The notes under the pieces were generated by a model. It worked only from the letters and a program-made list of their open reading frames with translations. It ran no database searches and was not told where the DNA came from. A program made the position numbers and the translations under genes. From Anaerolineae bacterium (lineage in GTDB: Bacteria > Chloroflexota > Anaerolineae > Promineifilales > Promineifilaceae): a stretch of 64,000 nt of DNA. This document shows positions 36,411 to 43,404 of the stretch, one piece after another. Where the stretch lies: positions 1 to 64,000 of the forward strand of contig JANQGC010000114.1 in the NCBI GenBank assembly GCA_028277515.1, given 5' to 3'. Each line of letters starts with the position of its first letter. The first letter of the stretch is position 1.

Positions 36411-37940
36411 ATGCTGGCAAAGGTCTTTAGCAGCGCCATTGTAGGATTAGACGCAGAACTTGTAGAGGTCGAGGTTGACATAATTAATGGTTACCCTAAT
36501 GTTCTTATGGTCGGCTTACCCGACGCGGCCGTGCGCGAGAGTCGCGATCGCGTGCATGCGGCGATTAAGAACAGTGGCCTTACGTTTCCCGGCAATAGAC
36601 GGATCACTGTCAATCTGGCCCCGGCCGATTTGCGCAAAGAAGGACCTGCTTACGACCTGCCCATCGCCGTGGGTGTCCTGGCCGCGACGCGCCAGATCTG
36701 GCCTGACAATTTAACTGGGGCTCTATTTGTCGGCGAATTATCGCTGGAAGGAACGACGCGTCACACCAAAGGGATTCTGCCCCTGGCTGCCCTGGCTCGC
36801 GAGCAGGGGCTGGAACGGGTTTTTGTGCCCGCGGCCGATGCGGAAGAAGCGGCGCTTATGCCTGATATTGAAGTGATTCCTGTGACCAGCCTGGCCGAGT
36901 TGGTGGACCACCTGACGGGATTGAGACCGATTTCGCCGCACACTGTGGATGCACAAGGGACGTTTGACCAGGATGTGGAATACGCGGCCGACTTCGCCGA
37001 CATCATGGGCCAGGAGCATGTCAAACGGGCCATGGAATTGGCCGCCGCCGGCAATCATAATGCCCTGCTGACCGGACCACCCGGTTCCGGGAAAACGCTC
37101 ATTTCTCGTTCTCTACCCAGCATCTTACCGCGCATGAGTGTGGACGAGGCCCTGGAAGTGACAAAAATCTATTCCGTGGCCGGTTTACTCCCTCCGGACA
37201 CGCCGCTCATTCGCAATCGTCCCTTTCGCGCGCCCCACCACACGGTCAGCTATGCCGGTCTGGTCGGCGGTGGAGCCTGGCCACGGCCGGGCGAAATATC
37301 CCTGGCGCACCGGGGCGTGCTTTTTCTCGATGAACTGCCGGAGTTCGGCGAGCGATTGCTGGAAGTGCTGCGCCAGCCGTTGGAAGGGGATCCAAGAGAA
37401 GTATCTATTTCCAGGGCTTCGGGGACGATCACCTTTCCGGCCAACTTTATGCTCGTCGCCGCTCAAAATCCCTGCCCCTGCGGCTATTATGGGGATCCAA
37501 CCCACGCTTGCTCTTGCAGCAATGCTATGGTGACACGATATCAAAAGCGTATCTCCGGCCCATTAATGGACCGCATTGATCTACACGTCGATGTACCTCG
37601 CGTGGAATACGAAAAATTAACCGCCAGGCGTAGGGGAGAAGCATCAGCGGTCATTCGCGAGCGGGTGGAAAGTGCCCGTGCGCGACAGGCAGCTAGATTT
37701 GCGGAGCACAGCATTTACTGTAACGCGGAAATGGGACCCAGCGAGGTTCGTGAATTTTGTACCTTAGATGAAACGGGCAGCCGCTTGATGAAGAGCGCCA
37801 TGGCTCAAATGAATCTCAGCGCCCGCGCCTTCCATCGCGTGCTCAAGGTGGCGCGTTCGGTGGCCGATCTGTCTGATGAAGAAGAGATCCAACCGGCGCA
37901 CCTGGCAGAAGCATTACAGTATCGGCCGCGGCAGGATTGA
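36411..37940 (+). CDS. comM: YifB/ComM family Mg-chelatase-like AAA+ ATPase
   Basis: 509 aa. The N-terminal ChlI-like domain begins with MLAKVFSSAIVGLDAELVEVEVDI. The AAA+ module has Walker A LLTGPPGSGKTLISRSLPSI near residue 222, Walker B GVLFLDELPEF near 302 and the AQNPCPCGYYGDP insert typical of ComM. In naturally transformable bacteria ComM is a hexameric helicase that promotes branch migration of incoming DNA. A GAGGGAG site lies 6 nt before the ATG. The protein ends abruptly in QYRPRQD. An exact copy of this 3' end, followed by further sense codons (WFNTL), occurs at 42.06 kb, suggesting that an insertion truncated the last residues. Confidence 0.93.
   Translation: MLAKVFSSAIVGLDAELVEVEVDIINGYPNVLMVGLPDAAVRESRDRVHAAIKNSGLTFPGNRRITVNLAPADLRKEGPAYDLPIAVGVLAATRQIWPDNLTGALFVGELSLEGTTRHTKGILPLAALAREQGLERVFVPAADAEEAALMPDIEVIPVTSLAELVDHLTGLRPISPHTVDAQGTFDQDVEYAADFADIMGQEHVKRAMELAAAGNHNALLTGPPGSGKTLISRSLPSILPRMSVDEALEVTKIYSVAGLLPPDTPLIRNRPFRAPHHTVSYAGLVGGGAWPRPGEISLAHRGVLFLDELPEFGERLLEVLRQPLEGDPREVSISRASGTITFPANFMLVAAQNPCPCGYYGDPTHACSCSNAMVTRYQKRISGPLMDRIDLHVDVPRVEYEKLTARRRGEASAVIRERVESARARQAARFAEHSIYCNAEMGPSEVREFCTLDETGSRLMKSAMAQMNLSARAFHRVLKVARSVADLSDEEEIQPAHLAEALQYRPRQD
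37917..37939 (+). repeat. Direct repeat copy 1 (candidate attL), inside comM 3' end
   Basis: 23-bp sequence with core CGGCCGCGGCAGG, identical to the copy at 42060-42082. It encodes QYRPRQD in comM. Confidence 0.8.
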
Positions 37941-38764
37941 TTTCATCAGCTTTTTTACCAATATTTTTTCCTCCTTATATGTACTATGTTTCCCCCTAGT
38001 TCGTTGCAGAAACAGGTGTGATCTTATTCGAGATTAACTCACTTGCTTGCAACTGAGTGGAAGCACATAATTCAAGCATCAATGAGCAGACAACGATTGC
38101 CGTCGTCACCAAGTGGTTTGCCGGATCTGATCTATAAACGATTGATTTCTTCTCATTAAGGTCTTTCCTAATTAGATGGGCAATTGAATAACATTACATT
38201 TTAATCGTCTTGGTACTTGGCGGCTTGCTGGTCATTACCCACTCTTCCTCTGCATCTTCCAACCGTACTGATGCGCGTCATACCGCATTTGATAGGGCGA
38301 TAGCTACCCATGCCCAGCATACCTTTGATAAGGATACGATCGCTGCCTCGCTTGCCAAAACGATAGAACAAATACGAGCCGGCCTCCCTGAAAATGCCAG
38401 GAAGTAAGGTGAACTAGATGCCGGGCAGTTTGCAGCGAAGAGGTTCATGGGCTCTCCTCAAATTGGTAGAATGGGAATCAGCTTGATCCTCCTGGCGGAA
38501 AGGGTAAGCGAAGTTCTACTCGCTCGACGAAAATCACAAAATACGCAAGAGGATAACTTACGCCAAAAGTGGAAACAAGCTTTGATAAGGTCGCAGAAAA
38601 ACCGCCTCTATTGCAATTAAAGATGCAAGCAGGCAGCAACATCAGAAAAGAAAGTTTCTAGGGTAAAGGATGTTAAAGTAAATAATAGGATTATGACTAT
38701 AAAGCGATAAAGCAACATCCTTTCTGTAAAAAGGAATATCCAGAAATTACGTGAACATTAAAAA
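37941..38764. other. Poorly coding stretch between comM and the IS256 gene
   Basis: An open frame at 38210-38407 (plus) starts TTG, with a hydrophobic start and a helical end IEQIRAGLPENARK. It continues in frame beyond its TAA to another stop at 38620, so the whole could be a decayed gene of ~130 codons. No family is recognised and no ribosome site is seen. A 10-bp inverted repeat AAAGGATGTT/AACATCCTTT lies at 38665-38674 and 38714-38723. I make no functional assignment. Confidence 0.3.
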
Positions 38765-39928
38765 CTAAAGATTGTCCAATCGGATGTAAGTCCGGCTGGT
38801 CTGCCATTCATCACTAATCTCCATCACGATGGCTGATACGAGCCTTAAGCATGAAGCCTCATTGGGGAACAACATAGCCACCCTTGTACGGCGACGAATT
38901 TCTCTGTTGAGGCGTTCCAAGCTATTGGTGGTCCGAAGTTGCCGTCGATGATTGGAGGGAAAGGCGAACACCGTTAAGCCCTCTGGTATATTATTCTCCA
39001 TCCACTTTGCTAATGCGGCAGCCTTCGGCGCATATTTCTGCACGGCCTTGGCCAACAGCGTTTCGGCATCGTGACGAGTAGCGGCATTGAAAATGGCGCG
39101 AATATCGGCAGCAACCTCATGCTTCAAGTCCCTTTTGGGGATATATGCCTGAGCATTGCGCTGCAGATGGCATTGGCATCGCTGCCAAGGAACGCCGCCA
39201 AAGACGGCGATCCGCGCTTTCTCCAAGCCGCTATGGTCATCGGAAGTGATCAACTGCACGCCGGTCAGGCCACGAGCTACCAGGCTTTTCAGAAAGGTGC
39301 GCCAGTGCACTTCATGCTCGCCCAGGGAGACGGAAACGCCTAAAATCTCCCGTTTGCCCTCTAGATTGACGCCCATAGCCAGCAAAACAGCAGTATTGCG
39401 CACCTGGCCATCTAGACGCACTTTTTCATAACGCGCATCCAGAAACAGGTATCTCATCTGGCCCAGCGGCCGTTCGCGCCAGGCGGCAAACTGTTCGTCC
39501 AATTCGGCCGCAACGCGGCTCACCTGGGTCGATGAAATCTCTGTGCCGCACAGTTGCTCGGTGATAGCGGCAACTTTGCGGGTGGAGACACCTTGCACAT
39601 ACATCTCTGCTAAGGTCAATTTCAAGGCCCGCTCGCTGCGCAGCCCTTTCTGCAAAGATTGTGGATAAAAGCTGCCATCACGCACTTGCGGTACGTCAAA
39701 GGTGATTTTGCCGACCCGTGTGGTCACCGTTTTGGGCTTGTAGCCGTTGGCATGTCCCTGGCGTTCAGTTGTCCGTTCATACGGAGCTGCCTGCAGGTGG
39801 TTTTGCCGTTCGATTTGCATCGCTGGATTGATGACGGTGCGGATAATATCCGGCAGCGCATCCATGCCCTGTTGGGCAATTTGTTCAAGTAATTCTTCTG
39901 GTAAGGTACAATCGGTTTGGTAGGTCAT
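38765..39928 (-). CDS. IS256-family transposase
   Basis: 387 aa, normal for the IS256/Mutator group. It begins with a helical N-terminus (LLEQIAQQGMDALPDIIRTVI), then NGYKPKTVTTRVGKITFDVPQVRDGSF. The catalytic DDE residues are expected in FLDARYEK, ITSDDHSGL and TTNSLERLNREIRRRTRVA, all intact. The reading frame is unbroken, so the protein may be active. I could not find clean terminal inverted repeats. Instead CCRGAAATTAC occurs in the same orientation on both sides (38740-38750 and 39983-39993). The element sits inside the AT-rich island. Confidence 0.93.
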   Translation of the reverse strand: MTYQTDCTLPEELLEQIAQQGMDALPDIIRTVINPAMQIERQNHLQAAPYERTTERQGHANGYKPKTVTTRVGKITFDVPQVRDGSFYPQSLQKGLRSERALKLTLAEMYVQGVSTRKVAAITEQLCGTEISSTQVSRVAAELDEQFAAWRERPLGQMRYLFLDARYEKVRLDGQVRNTAVLLAMGVNLEGKREILGVSVSLGEHEVHWRTFLKSLVARGLTGVQLITSDDHSGLEKARIAVFGGVPWQRCQCHLQRNAQAYIPKRDLKHEVAADIRAIFNAATRHDAETLLAKAVQKYAPKAAALAKWMENNIPEGLTVFAFPSNHRRQLRTTNSLERLNREIRRRTRVAMLFPNEASCLRLVSAIVMEISDEWQTSRTYIRLDNL

Positions 39929-40146
39929 GGTTTTCTCCTATTGGTTTGAGGTAACTTCTAGGATACTCCATGGCCTACCAAGCCGGAAATTACAGAAATA
40001 ACGTTACACTATCGTCTCAAAAACAGGAACTTCCACTTATTATTAAAGACTGCTCAGTATTTTATAGTTAAACCATTAATTCACGTTCCGTTCATGGAAT
40101 ATTGTTATTTATTTTCAAATAATGAGAATTTAGAACGTAATTTCTA

Positions 40147-40152
40147 TTGACA
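40147..40152 (+). promoter_or_regulatory. Consensus -35 box, possible promoter of the small-protein unit
   Basis: A perfect TTGACA lies 17 nt ahead of TAGAAA (4 of 6 matches to a -10). It is the best promoter-like signal upstream of the two tiny reading frames at 40.4 kb. Confidence 0.4.
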
Positions 40153-40275
40153 ATGGATTATAATAAGGGTAGAAAACCACATTGGTTTCAAAAGTAAGTC
40201 ACGGTTTGGGTAAAATGCCTACTGCAACAAGGTCAGCATCGAACTTATATTCGAAAGCAAATAAATTAAGTATAA

Positions 40276-40338
40276 TTGGAAATTTAAAATTTCCAAGACC
40301 TAAGCCTATCCAGAATGGTATAATTTTGGATAGGCTTA
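40276..40338 (+). promoter_or_regulatory. Two adjacent perfect palindromes in a long leader
   Basis: A 21-bp palindrome (TTGGAAATTT, one A, AAATTTCCAA; 40276-40296) is followed by a 12-bp stem with a 14-nt loop (TAAGCCTATCCA/TGGATAGGCTTA; 40301-40312, 40327-40338) and a T-rich stretch. The second could be a terminator or attenuator ahead of the tiny reading frames. The first could be an operator. No known riboswitch was recognised. Confidence 0.5.
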
Positions 40339-40381
40339 TTTCATTGTGTCAATTAATTTTGAAATTGAAAAGGAGTGTGAT

Positions 40382-40411
40382 ATGAAAAAGAATGGTTCAA
40401 TTGGAGGATAG
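40382..40411 (+). CDS. Nine-codon leader peptide candidate
   Basis: MKKNGSIGG followed by TAG. It has a strong ribosome site AAGGAG 6 nt before the ATG. Its last codons contain the GGAGG that serves the next reading frame, which starts 2 nt after the stop. Translation of this peptide would therefore control access to the next start, as in coupled leaders. Confidence 0.4.
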   Translation: MKKNGSIGG

Positions 40412-40413
40412 AA

Positions 40414-40521
40414 ATGCGTCGTATCAGGAGGCTTTATTTAGTCGCGTTGCCAATAGTAATGGTCGTGATACCTTTATTGGCTGGGTTTTTTAGAAACGGC
40501 GCGGTCGGTGGCGGGGGTTAG
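40414..40521 (+). CDS. 35-aa basic membrane microprotein candidate
   Basis: Begins MRRIRRLY, then a single hydrophobic helix (VALPIVMVVIPLLAGFF) and a glycine-rich tail (RNGAVGGGG). GGAGG lies 6 nt before the ATG and an intrinsic terminator follows 38 nt after the stop, so the frame has the full signals of an expressed gene. The positive N-terminus and single helix suit a small inner-membrane peptide. No family is recognised. It could be a toxin-like or regulatory microprotein, but there is no evidence for either beyond the form. Confidence 0.5.
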   Translation: MRRIRRLYLVALPIVMVVIPLLAGFFRNGAVGGGG

Positions 40522-40559
40522 CAACTAAGACCAAACCAAAAATTGATTTTGTTACGAAA

Positions 40560-40588
40560 AAGGCAGGATACAGATTTGTTCCTGCCTT
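40560..40588 (+). terminator. Intrinsic terminator after the microprotein gene
   Basis: 9-bp stem AAGGCAGGA/TCCTGCCTT (40560-40568, 40580-40588) with an 11-nt loop, followed by ATTCTTGTT. Confidence 0.75.
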
Positions 40589-40704
40589 ATTCTTGTTAGT
40601 ATATTTATTAATACCTCTATGACTATTTATCTCAAAGCGTATTAATTAATTTGTGCCAAATATTTTATTAATCCTCACGTATAGCACACTATAAAAAAAA
40701 TGTT

Positions 40705-41748
40705 ATGAGAGATTGCATAAAACAAAAAAGTGTTATGTTTGTGACCATAATTGGTGCGTTGGCAGCAATACTACAAATAATTTCTTTGTCAATCGATTCT
40801 GATTCAATAATCACTACTAGTTTAGCTCGAATCAGTTTTGCTATTATATTTATTTTATCTTTATTATATTTTTTACGTTGTAGTCTCCCGCGGCTACTAC
40901 CTTCGGCTATAAATAAAGCTATCAAAAAAAGTATATTTTTAATAAATCAAGATGAGGAGTTAGTCGAGGAATTTATCAAACTTAGAAAATTAGTAAAAGA
41001 TAAAGCGATAACAAAAGAAAGAAATACAGATTTTTCAAAAACAATATTTGAAACCAACGGCAAAAAATACGGCATTGGCTATCCTGGTATGGACATAACT
41101 TGGACAATTAAAGATGATGGTTCCGCAATCTTACATCGTCGTATACATCTTATAGCTTATTCTCGAGTATCAGAACTTGATACATTTCTAAGTGCCCCTG
41201 ATCAACCAACAGAAAATATTAAATATCTTAGAGTAATATCAGAAACTCCAGGAATAAAAGTTACAAAAAACCAAGAATCAAAAATAGCCGGAAGGAATTC
41301 GATAATGTTGACAATAACTCCAGCACTTAAAGAAGGCCAAGAGTTAATATATTCCATGTTTGAGACATTGCCACAAAATTTTTATACAATACTTTCCGGC
41401 AATTCAAATGGACAAGTGACAACTATTGATTCTTTTCTACCAGGAGATTATATAGGTTGGTCTATAAATCGACCGACTAAGTTACTGAAATTAAAGGTTG
41501 TTTTTCCACCGGATTGCAGCGAACCTCATAATTATGCCTCTCATGTTCATTTCGCTGTCGACACAGGAGATTTTGGGATAAGGAAGAATGACAATGAGTT
41601 GAATCGCATAGGCGAGCCGAAAATGAATGGACCGATTATAGATATAGATGGAGAACATTTCGAATTGTCTATTGATGTAAAATATCCAGCCACTGGATTG
41701 GTTTATCTTATGAACTGGGAGCACCCTGTAAAAAAAACATTAAATTGA
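40705..41748 (+). CDS. Unknown membrane-anchored protein, AT-rich
   Basis: 347 aa. Two hydrophobic helices at about residues 12-30 and 40-58 form an N-terminal anchor. The remaining ~285 residues are soluble with mixed alpha/beta character (YGIGYPGMDITWTIKDDG, RRIHLIAYSRVSELDTFLS). I do not recognise the family. No ribosome site precedes either the first ATG or the second at codon 11. Codon use is strongly AT-rich (many AAA, ATA, TTA) compared with the GC-richer flanks, so recent transfer is likely. The 2TM-plus-soluble-domain shape and island context would fit a defence-type effector, but no catalytic motif supports this. Confidence 0.6.
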   Translation: MRDCIKQKSVMFVTIIGALAAILQIISLSIDSDSIITTSLARISFAIIFILSLLYFLRCSLPRLLPSAINKAIKKSIFLINQDEELVEEFIKLRKLVKDKAITKERNTDFSKTIFETNGKKYGIGYPGMDITWTIKDDGSAILHRRIHLIAYSRVSELDTFLSAPDQPTENIKYLRVISETPGIKVTKNQESKIAGRNSIMLTITPALKEGQELIYSMFETLPQNFYTILSGNSNGQVTTIDSFLPGDYIGWSINRPTKLLKLKVVFPPDCSEPHNYASHVHFAVDTGDFGIRKNDNELNRIGEPKMNGPIIDIDGEHFELSIDVKYPATGLVYLMNWEHPVKKTLN

Positions 41749-41861
41749 ACTGTGTTCATGTCCGAACACTTCTATTATTCCCCCGACCTATTTGTTCCAA
41801 TTTTTTTTGATTTAATTGTGATTTAACGAGCGGCCGCTTGTGCTTCCACCCCGCCCAATAG

Positions 41862-42098
41862 GATAAAAACTCTGTTCCTGCTCGAATAAGTGATGGCTTA
41901 GACTATATTGAGCAGAAAGTGTTCTTGCTCACCGGTGATTGCTTTGTGGATCCGATAACTGGTTTAGACGAAACGCCGGATTTTCCAGACGCTATCCCCG
42001 CCCATGTAGACGACATAACATCGGCCGAAATGGACCCAAACGCCCTTAAACAGGCGCTGCAGTATCGGCCGCGGCAGGATTGGTTTAACACACTGTAA
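41862..42098 (+). pseudogene. Orphan C-terminal coding fragment ending in a ComM-like tail
   Basis: A 78-codon open stretch without a start. It reads GLDYIEQKVFLLTG, then LDETPDFPDAIP and DPNALKQALQYRPRQDWFNTL. The last part repeats the end of ComM (ALQYRPRQD) from an identical 23-bp DNA segment and then continues with WFNTL before stopping. Either the end is the displaced original 3' end of comM at the right border of an integrated island, or the whole is a remnant of another gene. The upstream residues match nothing I know. Confidence 0.45.
42060..42082 (+). repeat. Direct repeat copy 2 (candidate attR)
   Basis: Exact 23-bp copy of the comM 3' end at 37917-37939. It marks the right border of the AT-rich stretch. 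Confidence 0.8.
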
Positions 42099-42438
42099 TC
42101 ATCATGGATTTTTCGATTTTGTTTATTTTGATAATGTGCCCATCTGCGTGAATTTTGACGTTTGGATAATTGGTCATCTTCGAAAAATAATGCTTCAGTC
42201 TTAAGTTCCTACAAATAGATTCGAAAACGGTCATTTTCCTTATACCATATTGACATTGAGAGTGTAAAATTAAGGTTTTATTGTAAATATTAAGATTACA
42301 TCACCTCTCCATTAGAAGCCCCCTGTTTACACAAATATAATAATCATATAATCCTTGACTTATTCTCTCTTTTGAGGTAGGCTGGAGAGTAAAATAATAT
42401 AAAAAAACCCATTGCGGGGTCAAAAAGGATGGAATATT
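42099..42438. other. AT-rich intergenic region before the GntR gene
   Basis: No gene seen. TTGACT at 42355-42360 with a weak -10 17 nt further on is the only promoter-like pair before the regulator gene. Confidence 0.4.
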
Positions 42439-43176
42439 ATGGTTGTTCACTATAATTTACGGGAACAAGTACTTAATGCCATTGGGGAGCGCATCATTAG
42501 TGGAGAGCTGTCCCCAGGGGATGTACTACCAAAAGAAGATACGTTAAGCGAGCAGTATGAGGTCAGCCGGACGGTCATCCGTGAAGCGGTAAAAGGCCTG
42601 GCCGCGCGCGGCCTGGTGGAATCGCGGCCGAAAGTAGGCACGATCATCCGCCCACGAGACGATTGGCAAATGCTGGATCCTTCGGTGTTGGAATGGGTCG
42701 CTTCATCAACACCGGAAGATGATTTTATGCTCAATCTGGCCGAGGTTCGCCTGGCTATTGAGCCTGGTATGGCCGCTATCGCTGCCCGAAACGCAACTGA
42801 TGAGGATATTGAGAAAATAGTAGCAGCATATGACAAACTCGAAGCCGTTCAGGGAGATGAAGATGCCTGGGCGAAGGCGGATCTGGCCTTTCATGCCAGC
42901 ATTGTGGATGCCTGCAACAACGAATTCTTAACCTATATTGTGCGGGCGATTCGCAAACCACTTTACAGTAAACGCTTGATTAACGCTTCCCTGGCCTCCA
43001 TGTTAGGGCCGGACGATGTGGTTCAGCCATATGAATCGGTAAAAGATGAGGTGCTCTCCCGCCACCGGGCCATTGTCGAAGCGATTAAACAGAGGGATGA
43101 AGAAGCGGCCGAATTGGCGACCGATAGAATATTAAAGCGAGTCACCGAATTAATGAGGAAAGCAGCCGCGAGTTAA
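42439..43176 (+). CDS. GntR-family transcriptional regulator, FCD subfamily
   Basis: 245 aa from the ATG that follows AAGGATGGA. The N-terminal winged helix (residues ~8-75: LREQVLNAIGERIISGELSPGDVLP, then SRTVIREAVKGLAARGLVESRPKVGTII) is joined to a helical FCD ligand-binding domain (~95-225: LAEVRLAIEPGMAAIAARNA, DLAFHASIVDACNN, RHRAIVEAI). The His/Asp positions are expected to bind a metal and a carboxylate effector. Such regulators control sugar-acid, lactate or fatty-acid genes. A perfect split palindrome lies between it and the acyl-CoA-ligase-like gene downstream and is its probable operator. Confidence 0.92.
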   Translation: MVVHYNLREQVLNAIGERIISGELSPGDVLPKEDTLSEQYEVSRTVIREAVKGLAARGLVESRPKVGTIIRPRDDWQMLDPSVLEWVASSTPEDDFMLNLAEVRLAIEPGMAAIAARNATDEDIEKIVAAYDKLEAVQGDEDAWAKADLAFHASIVDACNNEFLTYIVRAIRKPLYSKRLINASLASMLGPDDVVQPYESVKDEVLSRHRAIVEAIKQRDEEAAELATDRILKRVTELMRKAAAS

Positions 43177-43211
43177 ATAACTTTAACCCTTTTACAACTT
43201 AACCTTTTTTC

Positions 43212-43247
43212 AAGATCTGCCAATTTTTTTCCTTTTTGGCAGATCTT
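43212..43247 (+). terminator. Intrinsic terminator after the GntR gene
   Basis: 12-bp perfect stem AAGATCTGCCAA/TTGGCAGATCTT with a 12-nt loop and a T-run, 36 nt after the stop codon. Confidence 0.85.
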
Positions 43248-43288
43248 TTTCATTCACATCAAACGAGCGGTAAACACAATGTCCAAAG

Positions 43289-43350
43289 AAATTGGACAAC
43301 TTTTCACTTGATATATGAGCAAGAACCAATTAATAAAAGTTGTCCAATTT
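43289..43350 (+). promoter_or_regulatory. Split operator, perfect 16-bp inverted repeat
   Basis: AAATTGGACAACTTTT (43289-43304) and its exact complement (43335-43350) are 30 nt apart, starting 116 nt before the acyl-CoA-ligase-like gene. Each arm holds TTGGACAA; a third TGTCCAA is at 43280-43286. The spacing suits two dimers of the neighbouring FCD-GntR regulator, perhaps with DNA looping around the promoter. Confidence 0.65.
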
Positions 43351-43404
43351 TAGGTCACACAATGATAAATTTATGTCATCGTCAATAAACCGTTTGAGGA
43401 TATT

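Larger units (their letters stand above)
37917..42082. mobile_element. Putative AT-rich genomic island bounded by 23-bp direct repeats
   Basis: The 23 bases at the end of comM (37917-37939) recur exactly at 42060-42082. Between them lie an IS256 transposase, small genes, long AT-rich non-coding stretches and an AT-rich membrane-protein gene, a composition unlike the flanks. This is the layout of an element integrated at the 3' end of a conserved gene, leaving attL and attR. No integrase gene is present inside, so it would be a decayed or internally deleted island. An alternative is a partial duplication of the comM end. Confidence 0.55.

Noticed and set aside
36157..36444. A 95-codon open frame before comM
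   Set aside because: It overlaps the hairpin at 36127-36167 and the comM start, without family features or a ribosome site.
38690..40010. Terminal inverted repeats of the IS256 element
   Set aside because: The only shared motif beyond the transposase, CCRGAAATTAC, is in direct orientation, and no target duplication was found; ends left undefined.
40180..40300. Riboswitch (c-di-GMP or similar) in the leader of the microprotein unit
   Set aside because: Some short motifs looked suggestive, but the conserved core of known classes is missing.
40182..40385. A 67-codon open frame on the plus strand
   Set aside because: It runs through two perfect palindromes, has no ribosome site and overlaps the start of the 9-aa frame; more likely a leader region.
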